DNA of 64,000 nt, from contig NZ_JAPPVJ010000004.1 in assembly GCF_026711005.1 (NCBI RefSeq), positions 1-64,000 on the forward strand. Direction: 5' to 3'. Positions within the stretch are counted from its first letter, which is position 1. The number at the start of each line of letters is the position of its first letter. The stretch comes from Sphingobacterium sp. UT-1RO-CII-1 (GTDB taxonomy: Bacteria > Bacteroidota > Bacteroidia > Sphingobacteriales > Sphingobacteriaceae). Both the position numbers and the translations under genes were made by a program. This document shows positions 43,562 through 52,669 of this stretch, piece by piece. The notes under the pieces are model-generated. The model saw only the letters and a list, made by a program, of their open reading frames with translations. It had not been told where the DNA came from and made no database searches.

Positions 43562-44158
43562 ATGAAGCTAGTAGTACAACCTTATACAGTAAAATGGCAG
43601 GAGCAGTTTTCCTCAATTGCTTACGATTTAAAAGCACTTTTAGCAGATGAAGATGTACAAATCGACCATATAGGGAGTACGTCTGTGGATGGGCTTTCAG
43701 CGAAGCCTATTATTGATATACAGTTGGGCGTTAAAGATGAGGTTGCGCTGGATAAAATATCCAATATACTTCAAGCGCCGAATATAGTGTATTATGAAAA
43801 GTATAATGAGTTTATGCCTCAAAGACGTTTTTTCGTTCTGTTTAATTGCTCAATAGATGATTTAGGAGCACCTTCTGTCGTGAAATTGAAAGAAGATGTA
43901 CCTGATATATTGCAAAATCATGATTTACGTATAGCTCATATTCATGTCTTTGTAAAAGGGTCGGAAGATTGGGTAAGGCATATTGCATTTAGAGATTACT
44001 TAAGGGTACATCCTGAAGTTAAAAATGCTTATCAATCTCTCAAAGAATTGTTAGCAAAGAAAGAATGGAAAGATGGCAATGATTATAATGCTGCAAAAGA
44101 TACATTTCTGAAAAAAGAAGAACAGAAAGCAATAGAATGGTATAAAATAAATAGATAA
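43562..44158 (+). CDS. GrpB-family protein
   Basis: A 198-residue protein of the GrpB/UPF0157 family, a nucleotidyltransferase-fold group. The family block VQIDHIGSTSVDGLSAKPIIDIQLGV is split here as DHIGSTSV (about 37-44) and KPIIDIQLG (about 48-56); these hold the Gly-Ser and Asp-x-Asp-like positions of the fold. In some relatives it is fused to an acetyltransferase or CoaE. The next gene encodes a GNAT and begins inside its stop codon (TAATG), suggesting a functional link. Biochemical role unknown. Confidence 0.87.
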   Translation: MKLVVQPYTVKWQEQFSSIAYDLKALLADEDVQIDHIGSTSVDGLSAKPIIDIQLGVKDEVALDKISNILQAPNIVYYEKYNEFMPQRRFFVLFNCSIDDLGAPSVVKLKEDVPDILQNHDLRIAHIHVFVKGSEDWVRHIAFRDYLRVHPEVKNAYQSLKELLAKKEWKDGNDYNAAKDTFLKKEEQKAIEWYKINR

Positions 44159-45066
44159 TGATAAAAGAGCATATAAATATACAAGGTGATCATTACATTT
44201 TGTACGTAGGGTATCAGCATGATGAGAAGTTACGATTGGAATTTAACCGTATGACTGAGGAGTTTTGGGAGTTTGATTTTGAAAACTATTATAAGTCGGG
44301 CTATTGGGATGATAATTGTATAATTTACTCTTTATTTGTTGGAGATAAAATAGTCTCACATACAACAGTCAGTTTGTTTGCGCAGGATGAGAAAACACTT
44401 GTTCAGTTAGGTACAGTGATGACAGATATGGGATATCAAAGGAAAGGTCTGAGCCGTTTTTTGATGGGAAAAATTATGGATGACTTTAAAGATAAGAGTC
44501 ATGGCATATTTTTATTTGCCAATGAAACTGTTCTTAATTTTTATCCACAATTTGGTTTTGTTGCAGTTACAGAGTATGAGTATTCTTTACAAGAAAGTAA
44601 TACCTCTTTTGAAAAGAAGTATACACCGCGTCAATTAGATCTTGACAAGCCTGAAGATTTGAAGCTATTCGACACATTGGTGAACGTTTCTGTTGCTAAC
44701 AGCGATTTTCAAACAAAAAGTATAGGATTAGCCTTTTTCTATTGCTATGCGTATCCCGAGATGGGATATAAAGAATCTATTTATTACATTGAAGAGTTGA
44801 ATTGTGTCATAATAGCACAAGTGGAACAAGAAGTATTATCTATATTTGAAGTGTTCTCTCCATATGAAATTAAAAATGAGGATGTTATATGTGCGTTTGC
44901 AGATGTGGCATTTCAAGAAGTTATTTTTGGGTTTACGCCTAAAAATACTGAAGGGTTGCAGCATAGAGTGTATAAAGATGATGATTTACAGCTTTTTGTT
45001 TCTTCTGGATTACAAGCTGTTTTTGAAAATAAAAGATTAAAAATAAATGCTTTATCACATACCTAA
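44158..45066 (+). CDS. GNAT-family N-acetyltransferase
   Basis: A 302-residue protein whose N-terminal half is a GNAT domain: motif A is QLGTVMTDMGYQRKGLSRFL (about 82-101) with the CoA loop QRKGLS, and the helix ending in NFYPQFGF follows. The C-terminal half (about 160-302) is another alpha/beta region without a clear CoA loop. It shares one base with the GrpB-family gene, implying translational coupling. Substrate unknown. Confidence 0.8.
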   Translation: MIKEHINIQGDHYILYVGYQHDEKLRLEFNRMTEEFWEFDFENYYKSGYWDDNCIIYSLFVGDKIVSHTTVSLFAQDEKTLVQLGTVMTDMGYQRKGLSRFLMGKIMDDFKDKSHGIFLFANETVLNFYPQFGFVAVTEYEYSLQESNTSFEKKYTPRQLDLDKPEDLKLFDTLVNVSVANSDFQTKSIGLAFFYCYAYPEMGYKESIYYIEELNCVIIAQVEQEVLSIFEVFSPYEIKNEDVICAFADVAFQEVIFGFTPKNTEGLQHRVYKDDDLQLFVSSGLQAVFENKRLKINALSHT

Positions 45067-45156
45067 ATGTAATTTCAGTTAGCAACAGAAATTGCATCTT
45101 GTAAATAATGGTTTAAGAAATAGGAGGTATCAATTTTAGATGTTGAAAATTATAGA

Positions 45157-45585
45157 ATGATACGAAAAGCAACGGTTGAGGATTATCGGCAAATAGTAGA
45201 TATTTGGTTAGAAGCATCTATAGCAGCTCATGATTTTATAGCAGAGACTTATTGGCAGCAAGGTGCGAAGGATATGTTGGAAACTTATCTTCCAGCAAGT
45301 ATTAATTGGGTATTCGTTAATGCAACGAATGAAATAATAGCGTTCGCTTCTGTAATTGATAATCATGTAGCTGCATTTTTCGTTATGCGTCAGGAACAAG
45401 GAAAAGGGGTTGGTGTAGCCCTTTTAAACTTTCTTAAAGAGAAACATAACGAGCTTACATTGAATGTTTATGCTTTAAATAAACCGGCAGTCGGGTTTTA
45501 TAAGAAAAATGGCTTTCGTCTTGTGGATGAATCGTTTGATGAAAATACAGGAGCTTTAGATTATAAGTTAATATGGGAACGATAG
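45157..45585 (+). CDS. GNAT-family N-acetyltransferase
   Basis: A 142-residue GNAT resembling the YjaB/PhnO-like group. The CoA-binding loop is RQEQGKGVGVALLNFL (about 78-93), with NVYALNKPAVGFYKKNGF after it. An AGGAGG purine run at 45123-45127 lies before a six-codon frame (45140-45160) whose stop overlaps this ATG, so coupling with a mini-ORF is possible. The next GNAT starts one base after its stop codon. Confidence 0.87.
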   Translation: MIRKATVEDYRQIVDIWLEASIAAHDFIAETYWQQGAKDMLETYLPASINWVFVNATNEIIAFASVIDNHVAAFFVMRQEQGKGVGVALLNFLKEKHNELTLNVYALNKPAVGFYKKNGFRLVDESFDENTGALDYKLIWER

Positions 45586-45586
45586 T

Positions 45587-46051
45587 ATGCAAATAAGAGA
45601 TGCTATAGGATCAGATATTTCTGAGATTGAAAGTCTTTATAAAGTACTTTTTGAAAATATGGCGGATTATGAGCCTTATTATATGCAGCCTGCAAAACAG
45701 GATACATTGTTTTTGGAGAATGTGATTGCAGGTAAAGATAATTTTTCAATGTTTATTGCCGAGATAGACCAAAAGGCTGTAGGTTTTGTTATTGTGCAAT
45801 TACAAGTTAGTCCGCCTTACAATTGTTTTGTTCCATTAAAGGTCGCTTATTTAATGGATATTGTGGTTGATAAAAGGCAGCGAGGAAGAGGAATTGGTAA
45901 GGCCTTGATTGATCGGGCAAAAGTATGGGCTAAAGATAAGGGCGCTGATTATGTCGAGCTTAGCGTACTGGGAAAAAATAAATCTGCTGCTGATTTATAT
46001 AGGAGAGAAGGGTTTAGTGTTTATAATGTTTCAATGCGTTATAAAGTATAA
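45587..46051 (+). CDS. GNAT-family N-acetyltransferase
   Basis: A 154-residue GNAT. Motif A is DIVVDKRQRGRGIGKALID (about 88-106), with the CoA loop QRGRGIG, and the C-terminal NKSAADLYRREGF is typical. The start codon is one base after the preceding GNAT gene, so the two form a pair. The substrate could be an amine, amino acid or protein N-terminus. Confidence 0.88.
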   Translation: MQIRDAIGSDISEIESLYKVLFENMADYEPYYMQPAKQDTLFLENVIAGKDNFSMFIAEIDQKAVGFVIVQLQVSPPYNCFVPLKVAYLMDIVVDKRQRGRGIGKALIDRAKVWAKDKGADYVELSVLGKNKSAADLYRREGFSVYNVSMRYKV

Positions 46052-46093
46052 GAATAGGTTTCCTAGTGATCATCAACGATAAATTTTGCACGT

Positions 46094-47044
46094 ATGAATA
46101 ATAAAGATATTAGAGAATTAAAAAACAAGGAGGATTTTAAGAATTTTTATTTAAAGGACGCTCCGATCACTTTTTGTGAAGAATGTGCGACAATTTCATA
46201 CGAAAGTGGGAGTGGTTTCTTAGAAATTGCACAGCTGGAAAACCTCAAACAACAACAGAGAAATATAAGCGGACAGCAGACGCGTAGAAAATTTTATAGT
46301 ATCGTGCTGATCACAGAAGGGGAAATCGAAGAAACTATCGGGCATGAAAACTATAGATTTGAACCGAATACGATGTACTTCATTGGAGAAAGTCAATTAC
46401 ATGTAGTAGAGCGTTGGAGTGATGATGTAAAAGGAATTTACTGCATGTTTGATGTAGATTATTTTTTATTGTGCATAAAGCATCAGGTTAAACTTAATGA
46501 TTTTCCTTTTTTTCAGCTTGGTCGAGAGCCCTTTATTCTACTATCTGATCGTGAAATGGGTATGATGGAGCATTTGTTTTGGAAACTGAATAGTGAAAAA
46601 TGCAATAAGACTTCCTTTAATGATGACCTATTAACTCGTATGTTTCTCAATATTATTTTACTGGAAGCAGAACGCATTTATAATAAGCAAACTCTTCAAG
46701 AAAACTTCTCGTTATCTCGGCAAGATCAGGTAGTCGCTCAATTTCAATTCTTGGTAAATCAATATTTTGTCGAGAAGAGACAGGTTATTGAGTATGCGGA
46801 GATGCTGAATGTTCATCCTAATTATTTGAATGATCTTGTAAAAGAAGTTACTGGTTCGCCAGCAAGTCACTTTATACAAAAACAACTGGTTCAGGAGATC
46901 AAATCGAGACTTTTGCAAACAAACGATACGATCGCGATGATCGCTTATAAACTCCACTTTACAGACGACTCTTATTTTAATCGTTTCTTTAAAAAACAAA
47001 CTGGTTTTACTCCTTTACAGCTTCGTAAAGACCACAGACATTAA
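46094..47044 (+). CDS. AraC-family regulator
   Basis: A 316-residue regulator. The N-terminal cupin-like sensor (about 50-130, with YRFEPNTMYFIGESQLHVVE) precedes a C-terminal AraC domain: first helix-turn-helix VIEYAEMLNVHPNYLNDLVKE, second TIAMIAYKLHFTDDSYFNRF, ending FKKQTGFTPLQLRK. It follows two GNAT genes by 42 bases in the same direction and converges with a third. Targets may be these acetyltransferases, without direct evidence. Confidence 0.88.
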   Translation: MNNKDIRELKNKEDFKNFYLKDAPITFCEECATISYESGSGFLEIAQLENLKQQQRNISGQQTRRKFYSIVLITEGEIEETIGHENYRFEPNTMYFIGESQLHVVERWSDDVKGIYCMFDVDYFLLCIKHQVKLNDFPFFQLGREPFILLSDREMGMMEHLFWKLNSEKCNKTSFNDDLLTRMFLNIILLEAERIYNKQTLQENFSLSRQDQVVAQFQFLVNQYFVEKRQVIEYAEMLNVHPNYLNDLVKEVTGSPASHFIQKQLVQEIKSRLLQTNDTIAMIAYKLHFTDDSYFNRFFKKQTGFTPLQLRKDHRH

Positions 47045-47053
47045 AGCTGCAAT

Positions 47054-47626
47054 CTATTGCCCCTTTCCTGCTTCATAGTGATAGCGAAGAAGTGCATATA
47101 TTTCAGCATCTACAAAACGTCCTTTTTCATAAAAATAACCATGTAATACACCTTCAGAATTTAAGCCAGATTTTTCCAGCAAGTAGCGAGAAGCTATGTT
47201 TTCAGGGTCGATAAATGCTTCAATACGGTGGAGGTCGAGTTCGTTAAAACCGAAGGCTAATAATATTGTTAGTGCTTCAAACATAATACCTTGTCGCCAA
47301 TATTTAGGGTTTAGTTCATAACCTATTTCGGCACGACGGTGTTCTTTAGCAAAGTTATGAAAGCCACAGGTTCCCATCAGTTCTCCAGGCGTATCTTTTA
47401 ATGTTATTGCCCACCGAATGTTCTCTCCCTTGCTATAACGCTCCTGCCAATTTTCGATCAAAGCGGTTGCTTCTCCGATTGTAGTAAATGTCGGTAAGTC
47501 ATAGAATTCTGTCACCTCATCTTTCGAGAAATAATCAAAAAGTGCCTTGGCATCGTTGGGTTCAATAGGACGTAATACTAGGCGGCTGCTCTGTAAAATA
47601 GGAAACGGAGTAATATTCATAAACAT
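47054..47626 (-). CDS. RimJ/RimL-type GNAT acetyltransferase
   Basis: A 190-residue GNAT of the RimJ/RimL group: it begins with the typical SSRLVLRPIEPNDAKALFDYF, and the CoA region is IGYELNPKYWRQGIMFEALT, followed by HRIEAFIDPENIASRYLLEKSGL. Relatives acetylate ribosomal protein N-termini or small molecules, which cannot be distinguished here. It converges with the AraC gene, with a 9-base gap. Confidence 0.88.
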   Translation of the reverse strand: MFMNITPFPILQSSRLVLRPIEPNDAKALFDYFSKDEVTEFYDLPTFTTIGEATALIENWQERYSKGENIRWAITLKDTPGELMGTCGFHNFAKEHRRAEIGYELNPKYWRQGIMFEALTILLAFGFNELDLHRIEAFIDPENIASRYLLEKSGLNSEGVLHGYFYEKGRFVDAEIYALLRYHYEAGKGQ

Positions 47627-47856
47627 GTTGTTTATGGTAAAGGTAACTTTTAGTGTTTGCTTTTAAACCATTTCTTCTATATAATATTGATGTTAATCGC
47701 ATAATCTGTGATTTGTCCAGCTTTCTCTCGGATTTGTGTCGAGTATAAAACCTACATATAAAGTAATTTTGTTTACTAAGATTAAAGCACAATTTGTGCA
47801 GAAGATGTGTGTATGCATCAAACAAGTTTATAAAAGAGTTTTAAAAAAAAGTAAAG

Positions 47857-48354
47857 ATGAATATATTATTTGAAATGATTGGGTATGCTTTGTTTATAGG
47901 GATAACGGCTACTTTATTTATGGATATTTACGCTATTTTGGTTTTAAAAGCTTTTAATATTCCTTCATTAGACTACGCTATTGTGGGGCGTTGGTTAGGG
48001 TATTTTAAAGATGGTGTTTTCAGGCATGATAATATACTGAAAACAGAAAAAGTAAAAGGTGAAAGACTGCTTGGCTGGTTAGCTCATTATGTTATAGGCA
48101 TATCGTTTGCTTTTGTTTTAATATTGATTTGCGGTATAGAATGGGTGCATACACCAACATTTTGGCCTTGTTTACTGGTTGGGCTATTGACAACAGTCGC
48201 ACCATGGTTTATCATGCAGCCTGCATTTGGATTTGGTATTGCAGCTGCAAAAACACCTAATCCATACCTTTCTAGATTAAGAAGTTTAAATGCTCATGCT
48301 ATTTATGGGATAGGCTTATATATTGGTGCTATTTTATTAAGCATGTTAATTTAA
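47857..48354 (+). CDS. DUF2938 membrane protein
   Basis: A 165-residue inner-membrane protein with four predicted helices. It matches the DUF2938 family by the N-terminal GITATLFMDIYAI, GRWLGYF, the AHYVIGISFAF helix and the PWFIMQPAFGFGIAAAKTPN block. No function is known for the family. The AraC gene on the opposite strand converges with it. Confidence 0.83.
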   Translation: MNILFEMIGYALFIGITATLFMDIYAILVLKAFNIPSLDYAIVGRWLGYFKDGVFRHDNILKTEKVKGERLLGWLAHYVIGISFAFVLILICGIEWVHTPTFWPCLLVGLLTTVAPWFIMQPAFGFGIAAAKTPNPYLSRLRSLNAHAIYGIGLYIGAILLSMLI

Positions 48355-48365
48355 GTACAACACCA

Positions 48366-49397
48366 TTATTGGGAAAAGCCATCATCTAGTGTGATATGAC
48401 CATAGCTGCGCTGCCCTATTGATTTTGGGGAGTGCCCATAAAATGTTTTAAATGCAGCAGAGAATTGCACTATGCCATTATAGCCGCATAGTTCGGCTAT
48501 TTCGCTAACTGTATATTTTTCCTTATTAAGTAGTTGTACGGCATATTTCATTTTAAGTTCAATGACATAACGTTTTACCGTTGTTCCAAAGCATGCTTTA
48601 AACCCCTTTTTGAGTTTGAATTCGTTAAGGTAAGTCATCCGTGCGAGTTCAGCAAGTTTGGGTGCCGCTGTGAAGTTAGTATCTAAAATCTTTTTTGCTT
48701 CTAACAGTTTCTGTTGATCCTGCTCATTAAAGCCCGACAACTCGCTTACCAAATGTTGTTGTTGGTTTATTTCTAATTGAAGTAGCAAGAGCTCTTGTAT
48801 TTTATTCTCTATATAGAGTTTTTTTAATTCACCTGTACGTTTACATTGCCGTATATCATTAATCACAGCATGTAACGCCGGGTTGAAATTTAACATTGTT
48901 TTTGAAAGAGTACTGGTCTTTTGTTCAAAAATATTTTTCACAAACTCCCTGTGAAGAGCATATTCTTTAGGAATGAGATTAAAATAATAGTCTTTTGATA
49001 AAATTACAATAAAAAAACTGATAGGATTATCCGGGGTCATTTTAAACTTTCCGCAGTAATTTTTCGAAAATGTAATGTTATGCATTTTTCCGTCACCCTG
49101 CGTTTGCCAGTCTAAATTGTTAACATTGGCTTCTATATTGGAGTTATACATAAACTCCATCATCACCGATTCTCCCTCTATCTTGAAAAGGTCTGTGACT
49201 GTTTGTTGCAGTGCTATCTTTACGTCGATCATTATCATGCCGCTGGAAGTAATCTGACGATACTTTATATAATCTATCCCCTTCCCCTTAATGGTGATTT
49301 CTTTATCGTCCAGTTTGGCATTTTTTCTGTAGGTATCATCAACTTCTTTTTGAATATAGTATTTACCCAACTCTATTAGCTTTGCTGATAACTTCAT
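48366..49397 (-). CDS. AraC-family regulator, PchR-like
   Basis: A 343-residue regulator. The N-terminal 230 residues resemble the ligand domain of PchR/YbtA-type siderophore regulators (segments SVMMEFMYNSNIE and HNITFSKNYCGKFK). The C-terminal AraC domain has LAELARMTYLNEFKLKKGF and TVSEIAELCGYNGIVQFSAAF. It is transcribed away from a Fur-domain protein and a siderophore-type ABC importer. A role in activating that importer when siderophore is present is inferred from context. Confidence 0.82.
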   Translation of the reverse strand: MKLSAKLIELGKYYIQKEVDDTYRKNAKLDDKEITIKGKGIDYIKYRQITSSGMIMIDVKIALQQTVTDLFKIEGESVMMEFMYNSNIEANVNNLDWQTQGDGKMHNITFSKNYCGKFKMTPDNPISFFIVILSKDYYFNLIPKEYALHREFVKNIFEQKTSTLSKTMLNFNPALHAVINDIRQCKRTGELKKLYIENKIQELLLLQLEINQQQHLVSELSGFNEQDQQKLLEAKKILDTNFTAAPKLAELARMTYLNEFKLKKGFKACFGTTVKRYVIELKMKYAVQLLNKEKYTVSEIAELCGYNGIVQFSAAFKTFYGHSPKSIGQRSYGHITLDDGFSQ

Positions 49398-49467
49398 TTT
49401 TAATCCGTTTCTATTAAATAATCATCCCTTTTTATTAAGCTATAGCATAAATATAGGATTAGTTTTG

Positions 49468-49475
49468 CAAAGTTA
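49468..49475 (-). promoter_or_regulatory. Possible -7 element of the PchR-like gene
   Basis: On the minus strand TAACTTTG, a match to TAnnTTTG, 71 bases before the start codon. The -33 position lacks TTTG but falls within the inverted repeat at 49485-49510. Confidence 0.35.
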
Positions 49476-49484
49476 TTTATAACA

Positions 49485-49510
49485 AGTCTTAATAAGGATA
49501 ATTTAAGACT
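49485..49510. promoter_or_regulatory. Inverted repeat between PchR-like and Fur-like genes
   Basis: Perfect 8-base arms AGTCTTAA (49485-49492) and TTAAGACT (49503-49510) with a 10-base spacer TAAGGATAAT. It lies in the divergent promoter region and is a candidate operator for the AraC or the Fur-domain protein. Confidence 0.5.
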
Positions 49511-49614
49511 GTTATTTGTAATGGTTTTGTCAAGTAATCAGGAGATATGTCTTCGACTAATTTTTTTGATGTTCTAAACAGTATTAATTATAACAAACTA
49601 CAGAGCTAATAAGA

Positions 49615-49899
49615 TTGAGTATTACAGAACAACATAATAAGCTGATGGAGCTTTTGCTAGGGGCAGTAGGCGCTGATGGGAATAAACTCAGCGAGCAGCG
49701 GTTAAGAGTTGTTCATGCGCTCTGTGCTATGGAGTATTTCGAAAATGCAGAAGAGTTATGGATATTGTTAAATGCGAAGAAGAAAATCAGCAGAGCTATG
49801 GTCTACAATTGTCTGGGCATCTTGGTAAAGGCTGGTTACATTATAAAGACTACACATACAAACGGTGGAGCTTCGTATAGACTTCGTCATGATATTTAA
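49615..49899 (+). CDS. Fur-like DNA-binding-domain-only protein
   Basis: A 94-residue protein that resembles only the N-terminal winged helix of Fur: LSEQRLRVVHAL (residues 22-33), then NAEELWILLNAKKKISRAMVYNCLGILVKAGYI split around the recognition helix, and the wing GGASYRL. The C-terminal dimerisation and metal-binding domain, with its HHHD and cysteines, is absent and the frame simply stops. The start is TTG at 49615; ATG at 49645 would remove ten residues. The gene stands 18 bases before the siderophore importer operon, so it is probably its regulator. Confidence 0.72.
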   Translation: MSITEQHNKLMELLLGAVGADGNKLSEQRLRVVHALCAMEYFENAEELWILLNAKKKISRAMVYNCLGILVKAGYIIKTTHTNGGASYRLRHDI

Positions 49900-49917
49900 G
49901 AATTTTAACATAATTTA

Positions 49918-50859
49918 TTGAAAACAGCTGGATTAATACTTGTTTTACTATTCTGCTCTATTCTATCATTATTTATTGGGGTAGCAGAGGTTTCCTTAAG
50001 TGATATTACTTCTTGGAATACAGAGCAACTATCTATCGTTACGGTGAGCCGTATTCCACGCACTGTATCGCTTATTTTGGCTGGTATAGGTTTAAGTGTC
50101 TCTGGGCTAATTATGCAGCAAATGACACAAAATAAATTTGTTTCTCCAACGACAGCCGGAACGCTAGAAGCCGCAAAGTTAGGTTTGCTAGCCGCTATGT
50201 TTATCTTACCGGCAAGCAGTTTATTTATCAAAGGAATTTTTGCTTTTTGCTTTACTTTTTTAGGAAGTTTACTCTTCTTAGGTATTGTTGAGCGTATCCG
50301 TTTTAAAAATGTCATTTTTATTCCTTTAGTAGGAATTATGTTCGGAGGTATAATAAATTCTATTTCCACTTTTTTTGCAATTAACCATAACATGGTACAG
50401 GATATGAACGCTTGGATGTTAGGTGATTTTTCGGGCATTATTCAGGGGCAGTACGAACTTATTTATGTGGGGATTCCTGCTATTTTTATTACCTACCTAT
50501 ATGCAAATAAATTTACGGTCGTGGGGATGGGTGAAGAGTTTTCGAAAAGCTTAGGCTTAAATTATAGAGGGGTAATGAACGTTGGACTCTTTTGTGTCTC
50601 CCTTACGGTAAGTACGGTGGTTATTATTGCAGGTGCTATAACCTTTTTGGGGCTTGTTGTTCCGAATGTTGTAAGTATGCTCTATGGTGATAATGTGAAG
50701 AAAACTCTGCATTACGTGGCCCTATGGGGAGCTATTTTTTTATTAGTCTGTGATATGATCGGGAGGTTGGTTATTTTTCCTTTTGAAATTCCTATCGGTA
50801 TGGTTGTGGGTATTGTGGGAGGTGTTATTTTTCTTATTCTTTTATTGCGTAAAAAATGA
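49918..50859 (+). CDS. FecCD-family siderophore permease, YclN-like
   Basis: A 313-residue membrane permease with about nine to ten helices of the FecCD/BtuC family. Marker segments are VTVSRIPRTVSLILAGIGLS (about 40-60), MQQMTQNKFVSPTTAGT and ITFLGLVVPNVVSMLYGD. The start is TTG at 49918, since no ATG gives the first helix (AGLILVLLFCSILSLFIGV). Its stop overlaps the second permease start by 4 bases (ATGA). Order and types match the Bacillus yclNOPQ operon for petrobactin-like siderophores. Confidence 0.88.
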   Translation: MKTAGLILVLLFCSILSLFIGVAEVSLSDITSWNTEQLSIVTVSRIPRTVSLILAGIGLSVSGLIMQQMTQNKFVSPTTAGTLEAAKLGLLAAMFILPASSLFIKGIFAFCFTFLGSLLFLGIVERIRFKNVIFIPLVGIMFGGIINSISTFFAINHNMVQDMNAWMLGDFSGIIQGQYELIYVGIPAIFITYLYANKFTVVGMGEEFSKSLGLNYRGVMNVGLFCVSLTVSTVVIIAGAITFLGLVVPNVVSMLYGDNVKKTLHYVALWGAIFLLVCDMIGRLVIFPFEIPIGMVVGIVGGVIFLILLLRKK

Positions 50860-51806
50860 GAGAGAATAAACGAAAAATTACATTACTTATTATTCTGGCC
50901 TTCGTTACCATTCTCCTTTTCTTAGGTTTTAAACTAGGAAGCAGTTGGGAGTTTGCATTGCGTTTACGTTCAATTAAGCTTGTTGCTATGCTTATCGTAT
51001 CCTGCTGTGTAGCGTATTCTTCTGTCGCTTTTCAGACCATTACTGGCAATAGGATATTAACTCCTGCTATCATGGGCTTTGAATCGGTTTACATGTTGCT
51101 GCAAACTGTTTTAATATTCATTTATGGCGACACAACTTTCCGTGTGCTTAATAACTTGGATAATTTTTTGCTTTCAGTAGCCTGTATGATCGGTTTCTCT
51201 TTTTTGCTTTATCTACTCATTTATAAGCGAGGGCGTAATAATATGTACTTGCTACTGTTAGTCGGTTTGGTTTTAGGGATCTTGTTTAATACTCTAAGCT
51301 CATTTATGCAGTTACTTATTGACCCTAATGACTTTTTTATTATTCAGGGGAAAATGTTTGCATCTTTCAATAAAATCAATGAAGGGTTACTTTGGTATGC
51401 AGTAGTTATCTTGGTATTTGTGTTAGTTATAGGCTTTCGTATGAATAAATACCTTGATGTTCTTGCTTTAGGTAGAGAGCAGGCAATCAGTTTAGGGCTT
51501 AACTATAACAGAACTGTAAAGCATTTTCTTATTATTATTGCCGTTTTAGTATCGATTTCTACAGCTTTGATTGGCCCAGTTGCCTTTTTGGGCTTGCTAG
51601 TAACAAATGTAACCTATCAACTTATTAAAACTCAAAACCATGGGCTGATCATTATTGCTTGTTGTTTGGTTTCTGTTGTTACTGTTATTGGCGGGCAGTT
51701 TATGATGGAAAGGGTATTTAATTTTTCTACACCTATTAGCACTATTATTAACCTTGTGGGGGGGATTTACTTTCTTTATTTATTATTAAAAGTTAAAAAA
51801 ATATGA
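50856..51806 (+). CDS. FecCD-family siderophore permease, YclO-like
   Basis: A 316-residue second permease of the importer, with about nine to ten helices. Family segments include VAYSSVAFQTITGNRILTPA (about 52-71) and the coupling region VAFLGLLVTNVTYQLIKTQN. It overlaps the first permease gene by 4 bases and the ATPase gene by 4 bases, so the three are translationally coupled. The two permeases form the heterodimeric channel. Confidence 0.88.
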   Translation: MRENKRKITLLIILAFVTILLFLGFKLGSSWEFALRLRSIKLVAMLIVSCCVAYSSVAFQTITGNRILTPAIMGFESVYMLLQTVLIFIYGDTTFRVLNNLDNFLLSVACMIGFSFLLYLLIYKRGRNNMYLLLLVGLVLGILFNTLSSFMQLLIDPNDFFIIQGKMFASFNKINEGLLWYAVVILVFVLVIGFRMNKYLDVLALGREQAISLGLNYNRTVKHFLIIIAVLVSISTALIGPVAFLGLLVTNVTYQLIKTQNHGLIIIACCLVSVVTVIGGQFMMERVFNFSTPISTIINLVGGIYFLYLLLKVKKI

Positions 51807-52624
51807 TCGAGGTCAAGCATATTTCAAAAGGATATTGTGAAAAGGTTGTCCTGGATAACGTGACCTTACAGTTCCCTGTTGGTAAGATCACCTCGCTTGT
51901 TGGTAGCAATGGTGCCGGTAAAAGTACATTACTGTCCATTATGAGTCGTGTCCTGCAACAGGATGGCGGTGAGGTATTATTACATGGCAAAAATATTCTA
52001 GACTATAAGAATAAGGCATTAGCACAGCAGCTATCTATCTTAAAGCAGTTTAACCATATTGGTCTGAGGTTGACAGTTCGTGAATTGGTTTCTTTTGGTC
52101 GTTTTCCTTATTCAGAAAAGCGTCTTAAGGCTGAGGATTTAGCTATGGTAGATAAGGCTATTCGTTTTCTCGATCTAGAAGACTTAGCCGATGCTTATAT
52201 TGACGAGTTGAGTGGGGGCCAAAAACAACGGGCCTATCTAGCTATGGTTGTTGCACAAGACACGGATTATATTATGCTGGATGAGCCATTGAATAATCTG
52301 GATATGAAACACTCGGTTCAAATTATGAAAACCTTACGAAAATTATCTGATGAACTTGGAAAGACGGTTATAATTGTTCTACATGACATAAATTTTGCAT
52401 CACATTATTCCGATCATATTATTGCTTTAAAACAAGGTGAAGTGATACATAGCGGCGCTACTGATGATATTATTTGTACAGATATACTTAAAGATATTTT
52501 TGATATCAGCTTTTCTGTTACTGAATTTAACGGTAAAAAAGTATGCAATTATTTCGGAGATATGTGCGGGCAACAAGGAGAAATTAACAATGCGAAACTT
52601 AGTATAAAAGGTTGTCCTAAGTAG
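51803..52624 (+). CDS. Siderophore ABC transporter ATPase, YclP-like
   Basis: A 273-residue ATPase of the FepC/YclP group. Walker A is GSNGAGKST (about 34-42), the Q-loop is in LSILKQFNHIG, the signature is LSGGQKQRAYLA and Walker B is YIMLDEPLNNLD. The tail after residue 240 is cysteine-containing (CNYFGDMCGQQG) and longer than usual; its meaning is unknown. It overlaps the second permease gene by 4 bases. Confidence 0.92.
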   Translation: MIEVKHISKGYCEKVVLDNVTLQFPVGKITSLVGSNGAGKSTLLSIMSRVLQQDGGEVLLHGKNILDYKNKALAQQLSILKQFNHIGLRLTVRELVSFGRFPYSEKRLKAEDLAMVDKAIRFLDLEDLADAYIDELSGGQKQRAYLAMVVAQDTDYIMLDEPLNNLDMKHSVQIMKTLRKLSDELGKTVIIVLHDINFASHYSDHIIALKQGEVIHSGATDDIICTDILKDIFDISFSVTEFNGKKVCNYFGDMCGQQGEINNAKLSIKGCPK

Positions 52625-52669
52625 GTCTACTTGAATAAGTTTCATTTCTACTATATATAAAATCATAAC

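Noticed and set aside
49905..50438. A 177-codon minus-strand frame opposite the first permease
   Set aside because: It is the mirror of a membrane protein gene with clear family motifs.
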